Shown here: positions 49,753 to 59,183 of the stretch, piece after piece
Numbering within the stretch: the stretch's first letter is position 1
How the letters are laid out: each line of letters begins with the position of its first letter
Assembly: GCA_902525735.1 (NCBI GenBank)
Contig: CABZIF010000003.1
Span: 1 to 64,000 of the forward strand
Length of the DNA stretch: 64,000 nt
Direction: 5' to 3'
DNA from: an uncultured SAR86 cluster bacterium
GTDB lineage: Bacteria > Pseudomonadota > Gammaproteobacteria > Magnimaribacterales > AG-339-G14
The notes under the pieces: model-generated
What the model saw: only the letters and a program-made list of their open reading frames with translations
Databases searched by the model: none
Told to the model about the DNA's origin: nothing
Made by a program: the position numbers and the translations under genes

Positions 49753-50842
49753 CTGCCAGGGCTCTGACCTCTTTCCAAACCCTTAGAATATTTTCATTTA
49801 ATATTTTATCTATTTCACTTTCTGTGTAGCCTCGAATCAAAAGTTCTTCAATTAAATTTGGAAATTTTGATACATCATTTATATCTTCTGGTAAAGGAAC
49901 TTCTCCATCAAAATCAGAACCAAAACCAACATGATCGATGCCAACTAAATCTCTTACTCGATCAATGTGATCGACAACGTTTTTGACAGAAACTTCAATA
50001 TCAGGATTATCCTTTCGATTGGTGACAAAATCAGAACCAAAACAAAGCTGAATAACTCCTCCATTTTCAGCAAGAGCAATCAACATTTCATCAGAGACAT
50101 TTCTTTCCCAACCCGGAGTGAAGTGTCTTAAAGAACTATGAGTCGCTACAACTGGTGCTTTACTTAGTTCAAGCACTTTCATAAAAGCCGCATCCGAAAC
50201 ATGAGAAATATCAATCATCACTCCTTGTTTATTCATTTCTTTAACAACTTTGAACCCAAAAGGACTTAAGCCGTCAGGCCATCTCTTATTTTCATCGTAA
50301 GAACTATCAGAAATATGATTACTTTTTGAATGAGCAAGAGTAATGTAATTAACTCCCAAATCTGCAAAGAACTTAATATTTTCTAAATTACCTTCAAGAG
50401 GAGCTCCATTTTCTATTCCATAAGCCATTCCAACTAAATTTTTATTACTCTTTAAAGTTTCAATATCCTCAGGATTTCTAATAAAAATAAATTTATCTGG
50501 ATTTTCTTCAATGATTTCATTCATCATTTCAATTAATTCTATTGCTAAATCATAAGAGGTACCTTCGGGCTCGGTTCTAGGAGGAATCCAAATACTTTGA
50601 AAAGTTAAGTTTAATCCACCTTCAATCGCTCTAGGGTAGTCAAAATGATAACTTGTGCTTCTGGTAATATCATCATTAGTGCCAGTATTGTTTCTCTGTC
50701 TCCAAATCTGAAAAGGCGTATCTATATGTGTATCAATTATAATTTTTTCTTGGCTAAATTTTTTTGCTTTTTCAGAAAGGTTTTCTGCACATGAAAATAA
50801 AACAAACGGAATTAGAATTATTAAGAACTTTATGTATTTCAT
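49745..50842 (-). CDS. Membrane dipeptidase (peptidase M19)
   Basis: IIDTHIDTPFQIW; GVMIDISHVSDAAFMKVLELSKAPVVATHSSLR; VGFGSDFDG; lipoprotein signal. Confidence 0.9.
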   Translation of the reverse strand: MKYIKFLIILIPFVLFSCAENLSEKAKKFSQEKIIIDTHIDTPFQIWRQRNNTGTNDDITRSTSYHFDYPRAIEGGLNLTFQSIWIPPRTEPEGTSYDLAIELIEMMNEIIEENPDKFIFIRNPEDIETLKSNKNLVGMAYGIENGAPLEGNLENIKFFADLGVNYITLAHSKSNHISDSSYDENKRWPDGLSPFGFKVVKEMNKQGVMIDISHVSDAAFMKVLELSKAPVVATHSSLRHFTPGWERNVSDEMLIALAENGGVIQLCFGSDFVTNRKDNPDIEVSVKNVVDHIDRVRDLVGIDHVGFGSDFDGEVPLPEDINDVSKFPNLIEELLIRGYTESEIDKILNENILRVWKEVRALADV

Positions 50843-50876
50843 TTTATAAATATATCAAATTTAAAATTTTTTTTAA

Positions 50877-52238
50877 TCAGTAAATTGCTGAAGGAAGATA
50901 AGTTGCCATAAAAGGAAAATATGCAACTAAACAAAGAATAAATAGTTGAATCAAAATAAAGGGAAGAACACCTTTATAAATAGTTTCTGTCTTTATTCTT
51001 TCTGGCGTTACGCCTCTTAAATAAAATAAAGCAAATCCAAAAGGCGGCGTTAAAAAAGAAGTTTGTAAATTTATAGCCAGCATTATTCCTAACCACAATG
51101 GATCAGCTCCCATCGCAATAAGAATCGGCCCAACAATTGGAACGACAACAAAGCTTATTTCAATGAAATCTAAAATAAAACCTAATAAAAAAACCAAGAT
51201 CATTACAATTAACATAGAACCAAAAAGCCCTCCTGGTATGGCATCAAATAAGTTTGAAATTAATTCTTCTCCTCCATAACCTCTAAAAACTAAGGAAAAT
51301 ATTGAAGCACCGATTAAAATCATAAAAACCATACTGCTAATAAAGGCGGTTTGTTTCACTGCATCCGATAAAACCAATAAAGATAATTTTTTGTTAAGCC
51401 CGGCAATCAAAATAGATCCCATTGCCCCAATTCCTGCTGCTTCAGTAGGCGAAGCTATTCCTAAAATAATCGATCCCAAGACAGAGAAGATCAGCAAGAA
51501 GGGCGGAATTAAAATCTTCAATATATTCTTAAAAGAAACAGAGGCTTTTGTTTCACTAAAATCAATATTTTTGTTTGAAATGTTTAAAACAAAATAAAAA
51601 GAATATGCAGTTACTAAAAGCAAACCTGGAATAATTGCCGCAATAAATAAATCACCCACAGATATAGATTTGGCAGAGAAATTACCCATACTCAATTGAG
51701 CCTGTTGATAGGCTGTTGCTAAAACATCACCTAATATAACTAAAGCTATTGAAGGCGGAATAATCTGCCCAAGTGTTCCTGTGGCAGCAATCAAACCAGT
51801 TGAAACCTCTTCTGAATAACCTTTCTTCAACATAACTGGTAAAGAGATCAAGCCCATAGCTATTACCGTAGCTCCTACTATTCCTGTACTAGCTGCTAAT
51901 AAGGTGCCAACAATGATTACTGAAATGCCTAAGCCACTTTTAAAATTTCCGAAAATCTCCGACATTGACTCAAGAAGTCTTTCTGCAATTTTTGATTTTT
52001 CTAAAATAACTCCCATGAAGACAAAGAGAGGAACTGCTACCAAAGTTGCATTAGTCATAATTCCAAATAATCTATTTGGAATTGTCTCCAACAGGTAAAG
52101 ATCAAATACTCCAAATATTGTTCCTATACCTGCAAAAATTAATGAAACGCCACCCAAAGTGAAAGCAACCGGAAATCCTAGAAGCAAGCTGGCACAAATA
52201 ACAATAAATAAAATTAGTGGAATGAACTCAATCATCAT
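50877..52238 (-). CDS. dctM: TRAP transporter large permease
   Basis: ASTGIVGATVIAMGLISLPVMLKKGYSEEVSTGLIAATGTLGQIIPPSIALVILG; LTPPFGFALFYLRGV. Confidence 0.94.
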   Translation of the reverse strand: MMIEFIPLILFIVICASLLLGFPVAFTLGGVSLIFAGIGTIFGVFDLYLLETIPNRLFGIMTNATLVAVPLFVFMGVILEKSKIAERLLESMSEIFGNFKSGLGISVIIVGTLLAASTGIVGATVIAMGLISLPVMLKKGYSEEVSTGLIAATGTLGQIIPPSIALVILGDVLATAYQQAQLSMGNFSAKSISVGDLFIAAIIPGLLLVTAYSFYFVLNISNKNIDFSETKASVSFKNILKILIPPFLLIFSVLGSIILGIASPTEAAGIGAMGSILIAGLNKKLSLLVLSDAVKQTAFISSMVFMILIGASIFSLVFRGYGGEELISNLFDAIPGGLFGSMLIVMILVFLLGFILDFIEISFVVVPIVGPILIAMGADPLWLGIMLAINLQTSFLTPPFGFALFYLRGVTPERIKTETIYKGVLPFILIQLFILCLVAYFPFMATYLPSAIY

Positions 52239-52729
52239 TAAAATAAGAAAAAATAGATGCTAGACTTTGCAGTATTAGAATTACAGAAAAAATCAAAATA
52301 CAGCTTTTGTATAGATAAACAAATGGCAGTCCTCCTGGCTCTGGAGAAACTTCATAAATGGACCAGGAAAATAAAACATAATTTAAGGACAAGATAAATA
52401 TTGTCCATGCCATCGGCTGAAGAAAAATTAAGTTACCGATTAAATTAATTATTTTTTTATTTTTTTCACTCGATCGTCGATAAAAAATATCTACTCTTAC
52501 GTGTTCATCGTTTTCATAGGCATATGCTGAACAAAATAAAAAAGCTATACCATGAAGATAAATAACCATTTCTTGAAGACCTACAACCCCAATGCCTAAA
52601 AAAGTATCTTAAAAAAACTATCAAGGTTGTAAGAACAATCATTAAAAAAATGGCCCATGAGCTTATAATTCCTAAAGAATGAGGAAAAATTGTAAGTAAA
52701 TATTGAAATGTTTGATTGATATTTTTCAT
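52228..52729 (-). pseudogene. dctQ: TRAP transporter small permease (DctQ), +1 indel in an A6/T6 run
   Basis: Two overlapping ORFs (52514..52729 and 52228..52569). Removing one A from 52598-52603 joins LRYFLGIGVVGLQEMVIYLHGIAFLFCSAYAYENDEHVRVDIFY. Length 502 = 3n+1. Confidence 0.8.
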
Positions 52730-52755
52730 TTCGATTTTATGATTTAATAATATCT

Positions 52756-53532
52756 ATGATTATTGTTTTATCACCTGCTAAAACCTTAGATTACGAATCT
52801 CCCCTCAATGGGTTTGATTATACAACTCCTAACTTCTTAGGTAAGTCAGAGTCGTTGATAAAAATAATGAGATCTTATGAACCTGAATACATTTCCGATT
52901 TAATGGGCTTAAGCGATAATCTTGCCTTTTTAAATTTTGAGAGATATCAAACTTGGAAAAAACAAAGCAAACCTTCTAAAGATTCAAGACAAGCGATATT
53001 CGCTTTTAAAGGAGATGTCTATCAAGGCTTGGACGCGGGTAATTTATCAAACTCAACTATTAATTATTCTCAAAATCATTTGAGAATACTCTCAGGCTTA
53101 TACGGACTGCTTAAGCCATTGGATTTAATTGCACCTTACAGATTAGAAATGGGTACTAAGTTGAAGTCTGGAGAGATAAATGGCTTGTATAATTTTTGGA
53201 AACCCGAATTAACAGAAGCTATCAATTCTGATTTGGCGTCTCAAAAAGAAAATACTTTGGTTAATTTAGCTTCAAACGAGTATTTCTCAGCTTTGGATCA
53301 GACAATGATAAACGGAAAAATCATTTCTCCAGTTTTTAAAGATTATAAAAATGGAAAGTACAAGATAATCAGTTTTTATGCAAAAAAAGCTAGAGGATCG
53401 ATGGCTAGGTTTATTCTAGAAAATAAAATAGAACATTCCAAAGAATTAAAAAACTTCAATTTGGATGGTTACAAATTTAGCAGGGAAGCGTCCTCTGAAA
53501 AAAATCCTACTTTTTTAAGAAAAGAAACTTAA
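52756..53532 (+). CDS. yaaA: Peroxide stress protein YaaA
   Basis: MIIVLSPAKTLDYESPL; FKGDVYQGLDA; LRILSGLYGLLKPLDLIAPYRLEMGTKL. Confidence 0.95.
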   Translation: MIIVLSPAKTLDYESPLNGFDYTTPNFLGKSESLIKIMRSYEPEYISDLMGLSDNLAFLNFERYQTWKKQSKPSKDSRQAIFAFKGDVYQGLDAGNLSNSTINYSQNHLRILSGLYGLLKPLDLIAPYRLEMGTKLKSGEINGLYNFWKPELTEAINSDLASQKENTLVNLASNEYFSALDQTMINGKIISPVFKDYKNGKYKIISFYAKKARGSMARFILENKIEHSKELKNFNLDGYKFSREASSEKNPTFLRKET

Positions 53533-53533
53533 G

Positions 53534-54397
53534 TTATTTAGCGGAAGACTTTCCGTAGTCTTTGATCTCCTGCATGTCTTGAAACTCAGGATCTCTCTTT
53601 TCCATATTCGACATCATTGCTTCTGCCATGTCTTCTTGAGGTAGCATTGCTCCACTCCAAAGAGCGTTATATTCTAATCCCTCTGCTATGGTGTGATCTC
53701 TAGAAAAATTAAGAATAGCTTTTGTGCCGTAAACAGCTAAAGGGCTTTTGGAAGCTATTACAGCTGCCATTTCTTTCAAGCCAGATACCATCTCTTCATG
53801 GCTTTCATATACTTTATTGACTAAACCAGCATCCAAAGCTTCTTCTGCAGGCATTCTTCTTCCGGTGTAAGCGAGCTCTCTTACTTTTCCTTCAGGAATA
53901 ACTCTAGGTAACCTTTGAAGAGTCCCAATATCTGCTGCCATTCCTATATTTACTTCTTGAATACAAAAGAAAGCATCTTTACTAGCAAATCTCATATCAG
54001 CAGCTGTAACTAAATCTAGTCCGCCACCAATACATCCACCTTGAATTCCAGCGAGAACTGGTATTCTCAATTTTTCTAATTTGGAGAGCATATCTTGCAA
54101 CTCTTTAGCTACTCTATAAAGATTTTCTCCAATCCTTGCTTTATCTGGAACATTCGTTTTCTTTTCCGAATCGCTACCAAGAGTTCCAAAATTTTTAAGA
54201 TCCATACCTGCGCAAAAATGTTTGCCAGTTGAGGATAGAATCAACACCCTCAGAGAAGCATCTCTATCTATTTCATCTAAAATTCTCGGCAGTTCATACC
54301 AAAAATTCATAGTCATTTTATTTAAATCTTCTCCTTTATTTAAAACAAGGTGGCCAACACCATCTTCTGATGAATATTTAAAGCTTTCGTAATTCAT
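53534..54397 (-). CDS. Crotonase/enoyl-CoA hydratase family protein
   Basis: VLILSSTGKHFCAGMDLKNFG; VLAGIQGGCIGGGLDLVTAADMRFAS. Confidence 0.92.
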   Translation of the reverse strand: MNYESFKYSSEDGVGHLVLNKGEDLNKMTMNFWYELPRILDEIDRDASLRVLILSSTGKHFCAGMDLKNFGTLGSDSEKKTNVPDKARIGENLYRVAKELQDMLSKLEKLRIPVLAGIQGGCIGGGLDLVTAADMRFASKDAFFCIQEVNIGMAADIGTLQRLPRVIPEGKVRELAYTGRRMPAEEALDAGLVNKVYESHEEMVSGLKEMAAVIASKSPLAVYGTKAILNFSRDHTIAEGLEYNALWSGAMLPQEDMAEAMMSNMEKRDPEFQDMQEIKDYGKSSAK

Positions 54398-54421
54398 AAT
54401 TTCTCTCCTGATTTTTTATTT

Positions 54422-54592
54422 CTACTCTTTTAAATCTTTTACTAAACTGTCTGCCACTTCTTCAAGTTCTTCAATTAAGTCGTACGAACTATGATATGGC
54501 ATAACAACCTTTCGACTTTTTTTGCTCAATCTTTTTAAACCGTTAGATATTTCTTCTGCTTTCTCTAACAATTCTTTGTTATTTTCGCTCAT
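54422..54592 (-). CDS. 56-aa small helical protein, hypothetical (absent from ORF track)
   Basis: ATG at 54592 gives MSENNKELLEKAEEISNGLKRLSKKSRKVVMPYHSSYDLIEELEEVADSLVKDLKE*. Confidence 0.5.
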   Translation of the reverse strand: MSENNKELLEKAEEISNGLKRLSKKSRKVVMPYHSSYDLIEELEEVADSLVKDLKE

Positions 54593-54655
54593 AATTAAAA
54601 TTTAAAGAATTACATTGTAAATCAAAACTTAAAATTTAAAAGATTTCATTAAAAA

Positions 54656-55465
54656 ATGAAGACAAAAGAGCTTGTTCAGCCAATAAAATTAATTATGGAG
54701 GGAGCTTCTAAATTAATTATTGAAATTTATGAAAGTCAGAAAAATATCGATGTTCAAAGAAAAAATGATGATTCTCCTTTGACGATTGCAGATTTAAGAT
54801 CAAATGAATTGATTTCTGCTAATTTAAAAAAGTTAATTCCTGATGTTCCAATTATTTCTGAGGAAGGAGAAGGGAAAATTAATAAGGAAGAAATTTTTTG
54901 GCTAATAGATCCTTTAGATGGAACCAGAGAGTTTATTCAAAAGAGTGACGAATTTACAATTAACATAGCCTTAATAAAAGATGAAAAACCTATATTTGGG
55001 GCAATATATATTCCCATTAAAAAAACTTTTATCGTTGGAGGTACAGATTTTAAAGCTTTTAGTGAAAAGAATGGTGAAAAGAGAGATCTTAAAACTTTTT
55101 TTTCCAGAGAAACTTGTCGAATAACTATAAGCAAGCAGCATCAAACTGGTGAAGAACAAAGATTCATAGATTTTTTAAAAAATAAGTTTAAAAAAGTAGA
55201 ACTTTTTCCTGCAGGAAGCTCTCTAAAAATTTGCTTAGTAGCTAGTGGTGATTGCCACATCTACCCGCGTTTTGGTGACGTAGGTCAGTGGGATATTGCG
55301 GCAGGACACGCTATATTAAAAGCTTCAGGAGGCAACATCGTGGACTTGAATATGAATGAAATTAAATACAATACCGAAAAAACTTCAAAAATAAATGGAT
55401 TTTATGCCTTATCAAATGAAGTATTTTTTAGTAAAATTATTCAAGAAAATCAATATTTTAAGTAA
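54656..55465 (+). CDS. cysQ: 3'(2'),5'-bisphosphate nucleotidase
   Basis: IISEEGEG; FWLIDPLDGTREFIQKSDEFTINIALI; GDVGQWDIAAGHAILKASGG. Confidence 0.92.
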   Translation: MKTKELVQPIKLIMEGASKLIIEIYESQKNIDVQRKNDDSPLTIADLRSNELISANLKKLIPDVPIISEEGEGKINKEEIFWLIDPLDGTREFIQKSDEFTINIALIKDEKPIFGAIYIPIKKTFIVGGTDFKAFSEKNGEKRDLKTFFSRETCRITISKQHQTGEEQRFIDFLKNKFKKVELFPAGSSLKICLVASGDCHIYPRFGDVGQWDIAAGHAILKASGGNIVDLNMNEIKYNTEKTSKINGFYALSNEVFFSKIIQENQYFK

Positions 55466-55520
55466 AATAATATCTTTTTATATGCAAATAACGCATTTTT
55501 AAGTATAAAATTCGACTTAT

Positions 55521-56372
55521 ATGGGTAGACAACTGCAACCAATGGATATTTCAGCCCCAGGTCAAAACCTGGAGTCATATCTATCTTCTATACAAAACAT
55601 AGCTATTTTAACGCCAGAACAGGAAAAAAAATTAGCTGAAGACCTTTATTATAACGACGACCTTGAAGCAGCGCGTCAATTGGTAATGGCACATCTTAGA
55701 TTTGTAGTCCACATTGCCAGAGGATATGCGGGATATGGATTACCTCAATCAGATTTAATTCAAGAAGGAAACGTAGGACTTATGAAAGCCGTTAAAAAAT
55801 TTAATCCAGAGGTAGGTGTAAGGCTTATATCCTTCGCAGTGCACTGGATTAAATCTGAAATGCATGAATACATAATTAAAAATTGGAAAATAGTTAAGGT
55901 TGCTACGACGAAAGCTCAAAGAAAGCTTTTTTTCAATCTTAGAAGTCAAAAAAAAGAATTAAATTGGTTAAATCCTGAAGAGATCAAAGTCATATCCGAA
56001 GAACTCGGAGTTGATGAAAAATCTGTAAAAGAAATGGAATCAAGGCTTTCTTCATCTGACATGTCGTTCGATCCTCCAACTGAGGCCAGTGATGAACAAG
56101 CTTCATTCAGTCCATCAGGCTTCTTAGCAGATGACACATGTGATCCTGCCGACATAGTAGAGAAAGAAGATTCTGACGATTTTAGTTATGAGGCTCTTCA
56201 TAAAGCAATGGAAGAACTTGATCCTAGAAGTAAAGAAATACTTGTTGATAGATGGCTAGAAGAACAAAAGCTCACACTTCATGAATTAGCAGATAAATAC
56301 GGCGTTAGTGCCGAAAGGATAAGGCAAATAGAAAAAGCTGCAATGGAAAAAGTTAGAAGCTTTATTTCCTAA
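55521..56372 (+). CDS. rpoH: RNA polymerase sigma-32 factor
   Basis: LAEDLYYNDDLEAARQLVMAHLRFVVHIARGYAGYGLPQSDLIQEGNVGLMKAVKKF; C-terminal region 4 HTH. Confidence 0.95.
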   Translation: MGRQLQPMDISAPGQNLESYLSSIQNIAILTPEQEKKLAEDLYYNDDLEAARQLVMAHLRFVVHIARGYAGYGLPQSDLIQEGNVGLMKAVKKFNPEVGVRLISFAVHWIKSEMHEYIIKNWKIVKVATTKAQRKLFFNLRSQKKELNWLNPEEIKVISEELGVDEKSVKEMESRLSSSDMSFDPPTEASDEQASFSPSGFLADDTCDPADIVEKEDSDDFSYEALHKAMEELDPRSKEILVDRWLEEQKLTLHELADKYGVSAERIRQIEKAAMEKVRSFIS

Positions 56373-56386
56373 AAATTTGATATCAA

Positions 56387-56596
56387 ATGACTAAAATTAA
56401 GATACTTCTTAATGGCAAATCTCGTGAGGTCCCTGAAGATTTATCAATTAAAGAGCTTTTTACATTCTTGGATTTATCTGAAAAACATTGTGCAGTGGAA
56501 ATTAATAAAGAAATAATTTTTAAAACGAACTGGGATAAGAGGTTGCTTATTAATAAGGATAAGGTGGAGATAGTAAGAGCCATAGGAGGCGGCTAA
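56387..56596 (+). CDS. thiS: Sulfur carrier protein ThiS
   Basis: LNGKSREVPEDLSIKELFTFL...VEIVRAIGGG C-terminal GG. Confidence 0.93.
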   Translation: MTKIKILLNGKSREVPEDLSIKELFTFLDLSEKHCAVEINKEIIFKTNWDKRLLINKDKVEIVRAIGGG

Positions 56597-56598
56597 TT

Positions 56599-57384
56599 TT
56601 GGAAAAAGATCCCTTAATTATTGCAGGGAAAGCATACAATTCTCGGTTACTTGTTGGTACGGGAAAATACTTAAGTGAAAAGCAGGCTCTAGAAGCTATA
56701 AAAGCTTCAAATAGTGAAATCGTTACAGTAGCTGTTAGAAGAGTAGAGCTAGATTCCGAAAACAGATCTGACTCAATTTTAAATTACATAACGCCAGAAA
56801 AATATAAAATCCTGCCAAACACTGCTGGTTGTTTTAGTGCTAAAGAGGCAATTCGAATAGCCTGTTTAGGCAGAGAATTATTAAATGGTGAGAATTTAAT
56901 CAAACTGGAAGTTTTAAAAGATAAGGAAACTCTTATGCCTTTGATGGAGGAAACTGTCGCAGCTGCAAAAGAACTTGTTTTACTAGGTTTTGAAGTCATG
57001 GTGTATTGCACGGATGAAATTGACTATGCTATTAACCTTGAAGATATAGGTTGTGTTGCAATTATGCCTTTAGCTTCTCCGATTGGCTCCGGCCAGGGAA
57101 TCATCAACCCGGATTCCATAAATAAAATAATTGAAAAAATTTCATGCCCAGTAATTATTGATGCAGGAATTGGAGCTGCATCAGAAGTCTCAGTTGCCAT
57201 GGAAATGGGTTGTGACGGTGTCTTATTAAATACGGCTATAGCGAAATCAAATAATCCAGTGTTAATGGCTGAAGCAATGAGAGATGCAGCAATAAGCGGG
57301 CGAAAATGTTTTCTAGCTGGCAGAATACCTGTAAAAAAAATAGCTGATCCAAGCTCTCCAACCAAAGGGATAGTTGATTCTTGA
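56599..57384 (+). CDS. thiG: Thiazole synthase
   Basis: YNSRLLVGTGKYLS; LPNTAGCFSAKEAIRIACLGRE; MPLASPIGSGQGI; IDAGIGAASEVSVAMEMGCDGVLLNTAIA. Confidence 0.96.
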   Translation: MEKDPLIIAGKAYNSRLLVGTGKYLSEKQALEAIKASNSEIVTVAVRRVELDSENRSDSILNYITPEKYKILPNTAGCFSAKEAIRIACLGRELLNGENLIKLEVLKDKETLMPLMEETVAAAKELVLLGFEVMVYCTDEIDYAINLEDIGCVAIMPLASPIGSGQGIINPDSINKIIEKISCPVIIDAGIGAASEVSVAMEMGCDGVLLNTAIAKSNNPVLMAEAMRDAAISGRKCFLAGRIPVKKIADPSSPTKGIVDS

Positions 57385-58040
57385 AAAATTCTATCAAAAG
57401 TTTTTCCAAAGCAAGGTCACGTTCTTCAATAAAAAACAAAAGACTTCTTTCGATAGCAGATAAAACAATTATTTGGTCTGAAGAAAACTTTAAAGACTTT
57501 AAATTTTTATTTAATGACTCTACTAAATTAAATTTAGAAATCGGATTTGGCGATGGAATTTTTTTATTTGATCAAGCTTTAAATAATCTAGAAGAATCTT
57601 TTATTGGTATAGAAGTATTTGAATCAGGACTAATGAATACTTATAACAAAATAAAAAAGTCTAATTTAAAAAACCTAAAACTTATCAACGGAGATGTAAT
57701 TCAAATTTTATCTAGAAATAAAAGTAAAAACTTATTTGATTTGATAATTATTCTTTTCCCGGATCCTTGGCCAAAATCGAAACACAAGAAAAGAAGATTA
57801 CTTAAAAGTGATTTTTTTATAGTTTTGCAATCTCTGCTTAAAAAAGACGGGAAGATTATCGTAAAGACTGATTGGCAGGACTATGCTGAGGAAATTAGAG
57901 AGACTTTGAATAAATTAGACTACAAACATACTCACATTTATGAAACAAACAATTTCAAAGAGCTGAAAACTAAATATGAAATAATTGCATTAAAAGAAAA
58001 CAGATCAATTAATAAATTTTTGATTCCTTCAATAAGGTAA
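57381..58040 (+). CDS. trmB: tRNA (guanine-N7)-methyltransferase
   Basis: LNLEIGFGDGIFLFDQA; IILFPDPWPKSKHKKRRLL; KTDWQDYAEEI. Confidence 0.93.
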   Translation: MKNSIKSFSKARSRSSIKNKRLLSIADKTIIWSEENFKDFKFLFNDSTKLNLEIGFGDGIFLFDQALNNLEESFIGIEVFESGLMNTYNKIKKSNLKNLKLINGDVIQILSRNKSKNLFDLIIILFPDPWPKSKHKKRRLLKSDFFIVLQSLLKKDGKIIVKTDWQDYAEEIRETLNKLDYKHTHIYETNNFKELKTKYEIIALKENRSINKFLIPSIR

Positions 58041-58599
58041 TCATCTTTAAAGTGGACATAGTTCTATGACTTATTCTCATCCTTTCAGTTTTGGAGATTT
58101 CAGCTAAAGTTAAATTAGAGTTTTTTACTTGAAATATTGGGTCGTAACCAAAGCCGCCTTTACCTTTGGGAGAATCTATTATTTTTCCAAATAGCTCTCC
58201 ATAGGAAAAAAAAGGATTTTTCAACTCAGGGTCCAAAAAAGACAAGATAGAAACAAATTTGGCAGATCTATTTTTTTTTAGACTTATTTCTTTTAATAAT
58301 TTGTTGTTATTCAAAGAATCATTACCTTTTTCACCGGCATATCTAGCAGAAAAAATTCCTGGAGCCCCATCCAAAGCCTCCACCTCTAATCCAGAATCGT
58401 CTCCAAGAGAGGGAAGCCCCGTTATCTCAGCAGCAAACTTTGCTTTTAGGAAAGCATTCTCTTCATAGCTGTTTCCAGTTTCAGCAATATCCTCATTGCT
58501 AAATCTAGAAATAGGTATGAGTTCGATATTTGTGTTTTTAAATAAATAGTTGAATTCTTTCAACTTTCCAGCGTTTCTTGAAGCCAGAACTATTTTCAA
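58009..58599 (-). CDS. rdgB: dITP/XTP pyrophosphatase
   Basis: IVLASRNAGKLKEF; ETGNSYEENAFLKAKFAAEITGLPSLGDDSGLEVEALDGAPGIFSARYAG; SHR motif. Confidence 0.95.
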   Translation of the reverse strand: MKIVLASRNAGKLKEFNYLFKNTNIELIPISRFSNEDIAETGNSYEENAFLKAKFAAEITGLPSLGDDSGLEVEALDGAPGIFSARYAGEKGNDSLNNNKLLKEISLKKNRSAKFVSILSFLDPELKNPFFSYGELFGKIIDSPKGKGGFGYDPIFQVKNSNLTLAEISKTERMRISHRTMSTLKMITLLKESKIY

Positions 58600-59183
58600 G
58601 ATTTTTTTTCTAGTTTGTAAACCGCAATTTCAGCAAATAAGTTCGGAAAAAAATTAGATAAAAAAGTACTTTCGCCAGAAGCTTTTATTAATTTTTTCTC
58701 TGAGATTTTTATGTTTGAGTTTTCACATAAAGATTCAAAATCCTTTAAAGAACATAAATGAAGATTGGGAGTTGAATACCATGAATGCGGTAAGGCTGAA
58801 GATACTGGCATTTTCCCGGTTAAAAAAAGCTGTAACCTACACTTAAAGTTAGCAAAATTTGGAATACTCACAATACACTCTTTACCTATCCTGATGATTT
58901 CAGACAAAGCTAGATCAGGCCTTTTTAATGCTTGAATCGATTGACTCATCAAAACCAAATCAAAAGATTGATCTCCGAAGTTACTTAAACCTTGATCAAT
59001 ATCCTGTTCAATAACATTTAATCCTTTTGATAAACTAAGCTGGATGTTATTTTCGGAAATATCCACTCCAAGTCCGTTAATGTTCAATTCTTTTTTTAGT
59101 TCAAAAAGCATTGATCCATCACCACAGCCAAGATCTAGGATATGAGAGTTTTCGGGAATCCATTTATTAACTATTTTATACAT
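58596..59183 (-). CDS. metW: Methionine biosynthesis protein MetW
   Basis: ILDLGCGDGSMLFELK; adjacent to metX; SIPNFANFKCRLQLFLTGKMPVS..WYSTPNLHLCS. Confidence 0.93.
   Translation of the reverse strand: MYKIVNKWIPENSHILDLGCGDGSMLFELKKELNINGLGVDISENNIQLSLSKGLNVIEQDIDQGLSNFGDQSFDLVLMSQSIQALKRPDLALSEIIRIGKECIVSIPNFANFKCRLQLFLTGKMPVSSALPHSWYSTPNLHLCSLKDFESLCENSNIKISEKKLIKASGESTFLSNFFPNLFAEIAVYKLEKKS

Noticed and set aside
57024-57365. 113-aa ORF antisense to thiG
   Set aside because: Shadow of a highly conserved gene.
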